A stretch of DNA of 51,691 bases from Chersky-840 sp036511675 (GTDB lineage Bacteria > Actinomycetota > Acidimicrobiia > Acidimicrobiales > UBA8190), in assembly GCA_036511675.1 (NCBI GenBank), contig DATCBU010000022.1:1-51691 (forward strand). The letters run 5' to 3'. A program made the translations under genes and the position numbers. The stretch's first letter is position 1. Each line of letters begins with the position of its first letter. Below the pieces are notes generated by a model. That model saw only the letters and a program-made list of their open reading frames with translations. It was not told where the DNA came from and did not search any database. Positions 1 to 7,146 of this stretch are shown one piece after another.

Positions 1-193
1 CCGAGAGGAGGAGGCCAGCCACGGCGACGACGAGCCCGGCCGTGTTCACCGGGACCGTCGTCCACCACCGCAACGCAAAGCGGGACGTGGCGTCGACGAG
101 ATAGTGCTCGCGCTGTGCCACCCGCAACCACCGAGGCCCCGCCACCACGATCGACACCACGCACACCGCCACCACCGCGCCGCGCAGGATCAT
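1..193 (-). CDS. N-terminus of membrane-anchored protein, possibly MurF-type ligase (partial)
   Basis: Only the first 64 codons lie in the window; the gene runs off the left edge. The start is well fixed, because the ATG (191-193) overlaps the TGA of the upstream hydrolase in an ATGA arrangement, so the two are probably translationally coupled. The protein opens with a hydrophobic segment (about residues 3-18), then a basic amphipathic stretch containing WLRVAQREHY, then a second hydrophobic segment (about 48-64). From memory, this WLRVAQREHY-type start precedes the Mur ligase domain of UDP-N-acetylmuramoyl-tripeptide:D-Ala-D-Ala ligases in some actinobacteria. The catalytic part is outside the window, so that identity is inference. 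It could be another membrane protein. Confidence 0.4.
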   Translation of the reverse strand, partial: MILRGAVVAVCVVSIVVAGPRWLRVAQREHYLVDATSRFALRWWTTVPVNTAGLVVAVAGLLLS

Positions 194-963
194 GTGGCGC
201 GGGCCGATGCTCGTTCGACCGCGGCACGCAACTCGGCAGGGGCGGTCAGGGGCACGAGATGGCCCGCACCGGGGCACAAGGTGAGGCGGGCTTGTGGGAC
301 CGCGGCCATGATGGCGCGGGCCGTCTCCACCGGCACGTCCGTGTCGTCGTCACCCCACACCAGCTCGACCGGGCAGGCCAGCGCCGACAACGCGTCGTCG
401 TAGCGCTCGTTCACGAGACGCACTAGGACGTCGCGCATCACGCCCTGCGCGGCGCGGTAGTCGGCCGAGCCGTGGCGCTGACGGGCGCGCTCCATCGCGG
501 TGTCGCTCACCAGGCGCGCCCGGTGCAGGGCCCGTGCCAGGCGGTAGGCCACCGGCGGCGGTCGCGAGGCTCCGGTCCGGCGCACGAGCGGTGCCCCGGT
601 CAGCACCAGGGCGTCGACGAGCTCGGGACGGGCGGCTGCCAGGTGCACGGCGATCCGGCCCCCCAGCGAGTGCCCCACGACCACCAACCCCGGCCCGGGA
701 CCCGACGCCGGCACCTCCTCCAGCAGACGGGCCACCGCCTGGGCGTACTCCACCGATCCCCACGTCTCGGAGGGTGCCGGGGTGGCCCCGAAGCCGGGGA
801 GGTCGGGAGCCAGGGTGGACAGGGGTCCACCAGGAGCGGCGGGACCGAGGGACGGGGCGAAGTCGGCATGGGTACGGCCCCAGCCGTGCAGCGACAGCAC
901 CGCCGGGGCCCCCTCCCCCCACGTCTCGCCGTACAACGTCCCACCGGCGAGCGACCGCAGCAC
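190..963 (-). CDS. Alpha/beta-fold hydrolase
   Basis: A 257-residue cytoplasmic alpha/beta hydrolase of the usual family length. Visible motifs are the oxyanion-hole region LHGWGRTH, the nucleophile elbow GHSLGG with catalytic Ser, a late acidic strand (VELVWGDDDTDVP) that supplies the Asp, and a C-terminal GAGHLVP carrying the catalytic His. The substrate cannot be told from sequence. The start is taken as the GTG at 963. The reading frame stays open further upstream, but that stretch has no family similarity, and a TAGCCT hexamer lies 7 nt before this GTG, consistent with a leaderless transcript. The stop overlaps the next gene (ATGA). The helicase diverges from it 78 bp away. Confidence 0.85.
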   Translation of the reverse strand: MLRSLAGGTLYGETWGEGAPAVLSLHGWGRTHADFAPSLGPAAPGGPLSTLAPDLPGFGATPAPSETWGSVEYAQAVARLLEEVPASGPGPGLVVVGHSLGGRIAVHLAAARPELVDALVLTGAPLVRRTGASRPPPVAYRLARALHRARLVSDTAMERARQRHGSADYRAAQGVMRDVLVRLVNERYDDALSALACPVELVWGDDDTDVPVETARAIMAAVPQARLTLCPGAGHLVPLTAPAELRAAVERASARAT

Positions 964-970
964 CTCGGGG

Positions 971-976
971 AGGCTA
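971..976 (-). promoter_or_regulatory. Putative leaderless -10 hexamer (TAGCCT) for the alpha/beta hydrolase
   Basis: TAGCCT on the minus strand ends 7 nt before the GTG at 963. This is the TANNNT plus 6-10 nt layout seen at many starts in this window. GGAGG directly abuts the hexamer upstream, but at 13 nt or more from the GTG it is too far for a good ribosome binding site. Confidence 0.45.
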
Positions 977-1028
977 CCTCCGGGGTGCGGGGGGCCCGCC
1001 CATCCCCGGCGCCCATACACCCCGACGA

Positions 1029-1034
1029 TACGGT
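1029..1034 (+). promoter_or_regulatory. Putative leaderless -10 hexamer (TACGGT) for the helicase
   Basis: TACGGT lies 7 nt upstream of the GTG at 1042, and no Shine-Dalgarno sequence is visible. It supports that start and places a divergent promoter pair in the 78-bp gap to the hydrolase. Confidence 0.4.
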
Positions 1035-1041
1035 CGCATCG

Positions 1042-2841
1042 GTGCTCAGCTCCCCCTCCAGCGTCGCCGGATCGCCGCCGGTGCGCGGGCTCACCGACAC
1101 GCAACACCGGGCGGTGATGGCACCTGAGGCGTCGCTGTGCGTGCTGGCGGCGGCCGGATCGGGCAAGACGACGGTGCTGGCTCGACGGGTGGCCCGCCGC
1201 ATCCTCGACGGATCGGCCGGGGCCGAGCACACCCTGGTCGTGACCTTCACCCGCAAGGCCTCGCGTGAGCTCCGCGAGCGCCTCGGCAGGCTCGAGGTCC
1301 CCCGCGGAGTGTCAGCGGGGACGTTCCACGCCCTGGCGTTCGCCCAACTGCGCCGGCACTGGACGGACCGGGAGCTCCGCCCCCCCGTGGTGATCGACGA
1401 TCCGGCGCGGGTGCTCCGCACCGTGCTGGGCCCCCGGGCCTCGAGCAAGCCGCGGCAGGCCGCGTCGGTGCTCGGGGAGCTGCACTGGGCGCAGGTGAGC
1501 ATGCTGCGCCCCGAGGACTACGCTGCCGCGGCCCGCGCCGGGGAGCGCCACACCATGCTCGAGATCTCCCCTGAGGATGTCGCCGGAATCTACGCCGCCT
1601 ATCTCGACGAGAAGCGGCGGCGGAAACTTCTCGACCTCGACGACCTCGTGACGGAGTGTGCGACGCTTCTCGAGCACGACGAATCCGCCGCGGCCGTGCA
1701 ACGGTGGCGTGTCCGTCACGTGTTCGTCGACGAGTTCCAGGACGTGAACCCGGCCCAGTGGCGCCTGCTCAAGGCCTGGCTCGGAGACGGGAGCGACCTG
1801 TTCGTGGTGGGTGACCCCCGACAGGCCATCTATGCATGGAACGGCGCCGACCCCACCCTGCTCGATCGTCTCCCCCAGCTCCTGCCGGGCACCACGGTCT
1901 TGCGCCTCGACGACAACCACCGGTCCACGCCCCAGGTGATCGAAGCGGCCCGAGCCGTGCTTGGCGCCGACCCCGGCCACGCTTCGCGCCCCGACGGGCC
2001 CAGCCCGGTGGTCAACGGGTTCGACGACGACGACGACGAGGCCGCCGCCGTGGCGCGGTGGCTCCGACACGCCCATCGACCGGGGCGCCCGTGGTCGCAT
2101 GTGGCGGTGCTGGCTCGCACCAACGCTCGTCTCGACCCCATCGCCCGGGCTCTGGAGCGAGCCGGGATCCCCCATCGGATCGGGGGCGGGGCCAAAGAGT
2201 CGGCCGAGGCCCGACGTGCCCTGGCCGAGCTCCGCCGAATGCCCAAGACCCGACACCTGCGCGGCGCGCTGGCCGAGCTCGTCATCGCCCGCCAAGCCGC
2301 CGATGGCGGTGAGGCCCAGGCACCGGAGCTCGAGGGGGTAGACGCGCCGGGCCCGGGACTTCCTCGGGCGCTGGCGCAACTTGCCGATGAGCACGCGCTG
2401 GAATTTCCCGACGCCACAGTGGGGGAATTCCTCGACTGGGTGGTGGCAGGCGGGGACGGCGCCATGGAGCTCGAACCGACCGACGGTGTCGAACTGTCGA
2501 CGTTCCACCGCGCCAAGGGACTGGAGTGGCCGGCGGTGGCGGTGATCGGGCTCGAGGACGGCATGGTGCCCATCGCCTACGCCACGACACCCGACGCCGT
2601 CGCCGAGGAGCGACGGCTCCTGTACGTGGCTCTCACCCGGGCCGAGGACGAGCTGTGGTGCTCGTGGGCCCGCACCCGGCGGGTCGGGGACCGGACGTGG
2701 CGCTGCGACCCCTCGCCCCTCCTGGCCGCGGTGGAAAAGGCGAGTGGCGACAGGGTTCGCGCCCCCGATGCCGGCCAGCTCACGTCGCGCATCGCCTCGC
2801 TGCGGACGATGCTGCCCGAGCCGGCCGACCGCGCCAGCTGA
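1042..2841 (+). CDS. UvrD/Rep-family (SF1A) ATP-dependent DNA helicase
   Basis: A 599-residue superfamily 1A helicase that would unwind DNA 3' to 5' in repair or recombination. Motifs in order are Walker A AAGSGKTT (residues 37-44), motif Ia TFTRKAS, Walker B/DEXX VDEFQD, motif III VVGDPRQAIYAWNG, motif IV, motif V FHRAKGLEWPAV and motif VI RLLYVALTRAEDEL. It is shorter than typical UvrD/PcrA (about 700 or more): the 2B region is reduced to an Ala/Glu-rich segment, and there is no C-terminal HRDC or Cys-rich domain as in mycobacterial UvrD2, which it otherwise resembles. The open frame extends about 190 codons upstream but without family similarity. GTG 1042 is chosen because of the TACGGT hexamer 7 nt upstream; GTG 1081 is an alternative. 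The stop codon lies in a duplicated 16-mer. Confidence 0.88.
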   Translation: MLSSPSSVAGSPPVRGLTDTQHRAVMAPEASLCVLAAAGSGKTTVLARRVARRILDGSAGAEHTLVVTFTRKASRELRERLGRLEVPRGVSAGTFHALAFAQLRRHWTDRELRPPVVIDDPARVLRTVLGPRASSKPRQAASVLGELHWAQVSMLRPEDYAAAARAGERHTMLEISPEDVAGIYAAYLDEKRRRKLLDLDDLVTECATLLEHDESAAAVQRWRVRHVFVDEFQDVNPAQWRLLKAWLGDGSDLFVVGDPRQAIYAWNGADPTLLDRLPQLLPGTTVLRLDDNHRSTPQVIEAARAVLGADPGHASRPDGPSPVVNGFDDDDDEAAAVARWLRHAHRPGRPWSHVAVLARTNARLDPIARALERAGIPHRIGGGAKESAEARRALAELRRMPKTRHLRGALAELVIARQAADGGEAQAPELEGVDAPGPGLPRALAQLADEHALEFPDATVGEFLDWVVAGGDGAMELEPTDGVELSTFHRAKGLEWPAVAVIGLEDGMVPIAYATTPDAVAEERRLLYVALTRAEDELWCSWARTRRVGDRTWRCDPSPLLAAVEKASGDRVRAPDAGQLTSRIASLRTMLPEPADRAS

Positions 2842-2859
2842 GGCGACCGCGCCAGCTGA
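2826..2859 (+). repeat. Tandem duplication across the helicase stop codon
   Basis: The 16-mer CGACCGCGCCAGCTGA occurs at 2826-2841 and again at 2844-2859, an 18-bp period. The first copy ends in the TGA stop of the helicase, so the second copy repeats the same final codons and stop in the same frame just downstream. Confidence 0.85.
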
Positions 2860-2872
2860 ACGGGCACGGTCC

Positions 2873-3643
2873 TCAGACGTCGATGTCGACGAGCACCGGG
2901 GCGTGGTCGGAGGGCTGCTTCCCCTTGCGGGCGTTGCGGTCGACGAGCGCGTAGGTAACGCCGTCGGCGAGCGGACGGCTGAGCATGACGAGGTCGATGC
3001 GCAGGCCCATGTGCTTGTGGAAATTCCCGGCGCGGTAGTCCCACCACGTGAACAATTGGTCCTGGGCGTAACACAGTCGGAAGGCGTCGACGAGCCCCCA
3101 CTCCTCGAGGGCCGCCACACTCTGTCGCTCGGGTGCGGTCACATGCGTGGCGCCCACCAGCGCGGCGGGGTCCCACACGTCCCGATCGTCAGGAGCGACG
3201 TTGAAGTCCCCGCACACCGCCACGTTGTCGGTCGGCTTGGAGGTGCGCTCGAGGTAGGCGAGGAGCTCGCCGTACCAGGCCAGCTTGGCCTCATAGTGTT
3301 CGCTCCCGACCTCGCGGCCGTTCGGCACGTACACGCTGTGCACCCGCACCCCGCCGCACGTGGCGGCCACCAGTCGCGTGCCCTGATCGTCGGCCGGTCC
3401 CCCGAACCCCCGGACCACGTCGTCGAGCCCCACGCGGCTCACCACGGCCACACCGTTCCACCGCCCGTCCCCGTGGGAAACCGACTCGTAGCCGAGCGCC
3501 GAGAACGCCATGGTGGGGAACGCCGCGTCGGCGAGCTTGGTCTCCTGCATGCACAGCACATCGGGCCGGGCGTAGTCGATCCACTCCTCGACCCGGGCCA
3601 GCCGGGCATTGAGCGAGTTGACGTTCCAGGTGGCGATGCGCAC
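2873..3643 (-). CDS. xth: Exodeoxyribonuclease III (AP endonuclease)
   Basis: A 256-residue member of the exonuclease III/APE1 family, which cleaves DNA at abasic sites and trims 3' ends in base excision repair. Seen in order are IATWNVNSLNAR (start of the EEP fold, with metal-site Asn), CMQETKL with the catalytic metal-binding Glu, SVYVPNG, GDFNVAPDD (Asp/Asn pair), the RIDLVMLS region, and SDHAPVLVDI with the C-terminal Asp-His. All active-site blocks are present and the length is normal for the family. The start is the GTG at 3643, which gives the canonical N-terminus. It lies 16 bp downstream of fabZ on the same strand, so the two probably share a transcript. Confidence 0.93.
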   Translation of the reverse strand: MRIATWNVNSLNARLARVEEWIDYARPDVLCMQETKLADAAFPTMAFSALGYESVSHGDGRWNGVAVVSRVGLDDVVRGFGGPADDQGTRLVAATCGGVRVHSVYVPNGREVGSEHYEAKLAWYGELLAYLERTSKPTDNVAVCGDFNVAPDDRDVWDPAALVGATHVTAPERQSVAALEEWGLVDAFRLCYAQDQLFTWWDYRAGNFHKHMGLRIDLVMLSRPLADGVTYALVDRNARKGKQPSDHAPVLVDIDV

Positions 3644-3659
3644 GTGGGGCCCTCGGGGC

Positions 3660-4088
3660 TCAGCTGTCCACGATGACGAAGAGCAGGTCGGCCTCACAGG
3701 CCAACTCGCCGTCCACCGAGGCCCGGCCCCGGCCCGTGCCCGCCCGAGCCGAAAGCCTTCCCAGGGTCACTTCCAATTCCAGCACCTCGCCCGGGACCAC
3801 CTGGCGCCGGAAGCGGGCCTTGTCGATCCCGCCGAACAGGGGCAGGCGCCCCGCGAACCGCTCGTCGGAGAGCACAGCGATCCCCCCCAGCTGGGCCAGG
3901 GACTCGACCATCAGGACCCCGGGCAGGGTGGGACGACCGGGGAAGTGCCCGGCGAAGAAGTCCTCGTCACCGCGCAGATGCCAGCGACCCCGGGCACGCT
4001 GCCCGGGATCGAGCTCGGTCACCTCGTCGACCAGCAAGAACGGTGGCCGGTGGGGCAGGACGTCCTCGGGGCGCGGCGGTGCGAGCAC
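3660..4088 (-). CDS. fabZ: 3-hydroxyacyl-ACP dehydratase (FabZ-like)
   Basis: A 142-residue single hot-dog-fold dehydratase of type II fatty acid synthesis, converting 3-hydroxyacyl-ACP to trans-2-enoyl-ACP. The family signature HRPPFLLVDEV carries the catalytic His, GHFPGRPTLPGVLMVESLAQ carries the catalytic Glu, and the length matches FabZ. The start is taken as the GTG at 4088: the frame is open upstream, but the in-frame V codon just before it is GTA, and a TAACCT hexamer sits 8 nt before GTG 4088. It is followed by xth in the same direction and preceded, 47 bp upstream, by the end of the pilin operon. Finding FabZ beside exonuclease III instead of lipid genes looks like chance operon building. 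Confidence 0.88.
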   Translation of the reverse strand: MLAPPRPEDVLPHRPPFLLVDEVTELDPGQRARGRWHLRGDEDFFAGHFPGRPTLPGVLMVESLAQLGGIAVLSDERFAGRLPLFGGIDKARFRRQVVPGEVLELEVTLGRLSARAGTGRGRASVDGELACEADLLFVIVDS

Positions 4089-4096
4089 GGCCGCCG

Positions 4097-4102
4097 AGGT
4101 TA
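4097..4102 (-). promoter_or_regulatory. Putative leaderless -10 hexamer (TAACCT) for fabZ
   Basis: TAACCT on the minus strand ends 8 nt before the GTG at 4088. It is the main reason for choosing this start, because no ribosome binding site is visible. Confidence 0.4.
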
Positions 4103-4135
4103 CCGGCCCCGACCGGCGCCGACGCAGGAGTCGCC

Positions 4136-5968
4136 TTACGGGTACCCGGTACAGGCCGCGGTGTTGGGCGAGCTCGGTGCCAGCTTGCAGGCCCCGGCGG
4201 CCACGGTGAACGCCGAGAAGCCCCACTGCGAGGTCCCGGGGTTCAGGTAGTACGGCGGCGACAGGAACACCAGGCGCTGGTCGTACTGGTAGTTCTTGGC
4301 GTAGCCGGTTGCGATCCCACCGCCGTTGAACGTCCCCACCGGGCCACGCCAGTCCTGGTCGATGGTGCCGTTCACGTTGATGGTGCCCAGTTGGTTGCCG
4401 GTGTTGTAGTTGTTCACCAGGAAGGAATGGTTGAGGGCAAGGATCACGGCGTCGACGTACGGGTTGGACAGGTCGCACGTCGGCGTGCCCGCGCCCAGGG
4501 TCTGCGAACACGTGGACACGTTGTTGCCGTGGTTGTCGACGGGGTGGTTGAGCTCGACGTAGTTGTCGGCGACCAGGCCGAGCACGTTGGTCGATGGCGC
4601 CACGGGGGCCGCTGTACACGTACCGCCCGAGACGGCGTCGGCGTAACAGATGTTGCCGTCGATGACGATGTTGTTGGCCGACCCGACGGTCATGGGCGAG
4701 TTCACCGTCCCCTGCACGATGGCGTCACCGGCCGTGACGCCGCCGACCCCGGTCTCCCCCGCGTTCACCAGCGGGTTGTAGACCTGGCCGTTGCATTTGG
4801 TGACCCCACCCGTGTTGGTGATCGACTGGCACGTCTCCACGTAGATCACGCCGTTGGCCGGGACGGGAACCGTTGTGGCCGGCGACACTGGCAGACAGAC
4901 GTTGGCGGTGTTGGCGGCGTCATTCAAGGCGTCGTTGGACGTCGAGCTCCCCGGCGCTCCCGAGGGTGGCCCCGTGGGGGTGTCGGGACTCGTCACGGTC
5001 ATGTTGGAGCCGTTGATCACGATGGTGGTGGGCCCCTCGTAGAGACAGCCGTTGACCGACGCCTGGGTCGAGAGCGACCCGTTGCTGGTCGGGATGGGTT
5101 GAATCCCGACGTTGTCCTGCTGGGTCCCGGAGATCGACGGGGGCCCGCTGCACCCGTTGTCCTCCACGTACATTTCGGTGGGATCGGCCGTCTCCACGTT
5201 CTGGAACGTGGGGCTCCCGCACACGAAGATCGTGTCGTTCACGAACAGGTTGCCGGTGAGCGCGTCGGCGGTGATGAAGTCGAGGATCTGGCAGTTGTTG
5301 CCCAGGGCATTGGGGTTCGGGGTCCAGAAGTAGTCACACGTCGGGGTGCCGTTGTTGCCGTACTGGTTGACCACGGCCGGATCGACCTGGTCGTAGTTGA
5401 TCCACAGCACGTTGAGCAGGAACCCGTTGAGCGGCTGCAACGTGACCACGGCGGACTGGTAATTGTAGTCGTTGGCGTACCCGGCAGCGCCCACGATGTT
5501 GATGCTCAGATTGCCATTCGAAACGTTGATCACAGGGTTGTCGATCATGAACCACGCCGGGGGCCCGTTCGCAGCCCCGCTCCCGGGCACCGAGACCCAT
5601 GACCCGAAGCTCAACGCGCTGCACACCGACGACGCCCCGGTGAGCGTCGAGTTCCCCACCGAGGTGCCTGACGCGTTGACGAACCTGGCGCTGCAGGCGG
5701 CGAAGTCGGCGTTGGCATTCACGGCGTACTGGTACTCGTCGAGGCCCGACACCATGGCGCGGTACGCCTCATGTTGGACCACGTCCTTGGTCACGATGGG
5801 GAATTGCTGGAAGGTGTTCTGGACGAGCACGACGGTGCCGAGGGAGAGGACCAGGATGATCCCCAGCACCAGGGGCATCGTCTGGCCACCTTCGGTGCGA
5901 CGTGATCGCATACGCAGCTTTCGAGCGGTATTCACCACTGCCCTCCGGGACTCGAGACGGGGTCGCAT
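4136..5968 (-). CDS. PilX-like type IV pilus/surface assembly protein
   Basis: A 610-residue protein, third in a pilin-like operon. A short basic N-terminus leads to RRTEGGQTMP and one strongly hydrophobic helix (about residues 31-49), the layout of PilX-type minor pilins, which lack the Glu at +5 of classic pilins. The rest is a long extracellular region rich in Asn, Thr, Gly and Val with several Cys. The C-terminal 150 residues hold a conserved-looking block (GLVADNYVEL, ILALNHSFLVNNY, INVNGTIDQ, RGPVGTF, KNYQYDQRL, SPPYYLNP) that I associate with hypothetical proteins beside actinobacterial pilin genes. The ATG at 5968 overlaps the stop of the previous gene as TGATG, which fixes the start. 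Much larger than ordinary PilX. Function is inferred from position and topology. Confidence 0.65.
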   Translation of the reverse strand: MRPRLESRRAVVNTARKLRMRSRRTEGGQTMPLVLGIILVLSLGTVVLVQNTFQQFPIVTKDVVQHEAYRAMVSGLDEYQYAVNANADFAACSARFVNASGTSVGNSTLTGASSVCSALSFGSWVSVPGSGAANGPPAWFMIDNPVINVSNGNLSINIVGAAGYANDYNYQSAVVTLQPLNGFLLNVLWINYDQVDPAVVNQYGNNGTPTCDYFWTPNPNALGNNCQILDFITADALTGNLFVNDTIFVCGSPTFQNVETADPTEMYVEDNGCSGPPSISGTQQDNVGIQPIPTSNGSLSTQASVNGCLYEGPTTIVINGSNMTVTSPDTPTGPPSGAPGSSTSNDALNDAANTANVCLPVSPATTVPVPANGVIYVETCQSITNTGGVTKCNGQVYNPLVNAGETGVGGVTAGDAIVQGTVNSPMTVGSANNIVIDGNICYADAVSGGTCTAAPVAPSTNVLGLVADNYVELNHPVDNHGNNVSTCSQTLGAGTPTCDLSNPYVDAVILALNHSFLVNNYNTGNQLGTINVNGTIDQDWRGPVGTFNGGGIATGYAKNYQYDQRLVFLSPPYYLNPGTSQWGFSAFTVAAGACKLAPSSPNTAACTGYP

Positions 5969-7146
5969 CAGCCGACCGTGGTGCTGTAGTTGGGCGAGAA
6001 CAGGTACGCCAGGGACTGGTACCCGGTGGGCTGACCACCGGGGTTCTTCGTGGCCTGGACGTTCAGGGACACGGCCACGATCTGGCCCAGCTGTGTCGTC
6101 GAGCACGTGGTGTCGTACACCGAGGCGCCCGCGGCCACGGTGCCCGTCAGGGCACTCACGGTGATGCTGTTGGCATTGATACCGGCGGCGGTGGTGACGG
6201 TCACGTTCTGGGCCGTCGCGCCCGTCCCGACGGCGAGGGTGTCACCGCTCGCCACCGCGCTCTTGAGCGCGTTCACGTGCAGGGTGGTGCCCGAACTGGA
6301 CGACGACACCGTGGTCGGAGGCGAGTTCGGCACCGTGGTGAGCGCACTGTCGTACACGTTCGTGCCATTGGTCGCAGAGCCGGTGAGGGCGCTCACGCTG
6401 ATGACCGACGTCCCCGCCGCGGCGGCGGCGGTGGCGGTGGTGGTCTGGGCGGTGGGGCCCGAGCCCAGGAAGAGGGTGTCACCCACCGACACCGCGGCAG
6501 GGAGCACGCCGGTGTGCAGCGTCGTGGCCCCGTTCGCCGCAGCCTGTGACAGGGTCGTCGTGGGCGAGCTCGGCGGGGGCCCGGAACACACCTCCCCGCC
6601 TTCGAGCGTGTAGGTGAACACGGGGCTCCCGGCCGTGCCGTTGGTCAGGTAGTTGATGAGAAGGAACGACTGCGTGAAGGCCCCGTAGGTACACACCGTT
6701 CCGCTCGATCCGGTCATGGGGCAGCTGTTGGCGTTGGCCACAAACAGGTTGACGCCGAAGGTCCGTGCGCCTCCCACGGTGGTGACCTGCATCACGACCT
6801 TCTCGGGACCGGTGGCCTTGCCGGTGTTGGCGTAGAAGGTGGTGCTGTTGGCATTGGCGGTCAGGAACGGGTTTGTGGTCGACGACGGCGACACCGCTTC
6901 GTGCGCGTACCGGGTCACCACCTCCGAGGCGAGCACCAGCTGGTCCACCGACTGGTAGGTGTTCTGCACGATGTTGCTCTCCCGGAAGAACACCGGGAGC
7001 ACCGGGAAGGCGGCGGCGAGGACGATCGACATCACCAGGACGGTGATGAGCGTCTCCACCAGCGTAAAGCCGGCCTGGTTCGCCGCCGCGCACCGTGTCG
7101 CCGCGCCCCGCTTCGCCACGCTGCACTGCCTGAGACGGCGCCTCAT
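5968..7146 (-). CDS. PilW-like minor pilin with two repeat modules
   Basis: A 392-residue prepilin. The basic leader ends in the prepilin peptidase site AAANQAG, followed by FTLVETLITVLVMSIV, so cleavage would follow Gly26 and leave Phe+1 and Glu+5 (residue 31) in front of the hydrophobic alpha1 helix. After a globular part, residues about 206-267 and 286-346 form two copies of a 60-residue Thr/Ser/Val/Gly-rich module with the shared pattern GDTL, TAQ and ISVSALTG (SITVSALTG in the second copy), ending VYD. The upstream gene carries one related copy. The ATG (7144-7146) overlaps the TGA of that gene as ATGA. It is probably a minor pilin or pseudopilin of a type IV pilus or secretion system; no ATPase, prepilin peptidase or platform gene is in the window. 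Confidence 0.75.
   Translation of the reverse strand: MRRRLRQCSVAKRGAATRCAAANQAGFTLVETLITVLVMSIVLAAAFPVLPVFFRESNIVQNTYQSVDQLVLASEVVTRYAHEAVSPSSTTNPFLTANANSTTFYANTGKATGPEKVVMQVTTVGGARTFGVNLFVANANSCPMTGSSGTVCTYGAFTQSFLLINYLTNGTAGSPVFTYTLEGGEVCSGPPPSSPTTTLSQAAANGATTLHTGVLPAAVSVGDTLFLGSGPTAQTTTATAAAAAGTSVISVSALTGSATNGTNVYDSALTTVPNSPPTTVSSSSSGTTLHVNALKSAVASGDTLAVGTGATAQNVTVTTAAGINANSITVSALTGTVAAGASVYDTTCSTTQLGQIVAVSLNVQATKNPGGQPTGYQSLAYLFSPNYSTTVG

Noticed and set aside
472..1041. Long upstream extension of the helicase frame
   Set aside because: It overlaps the alpha/beta hydrolase on the other strand and has no helicase-family similarity; a promoter-like hexamer supports the start at 1042.
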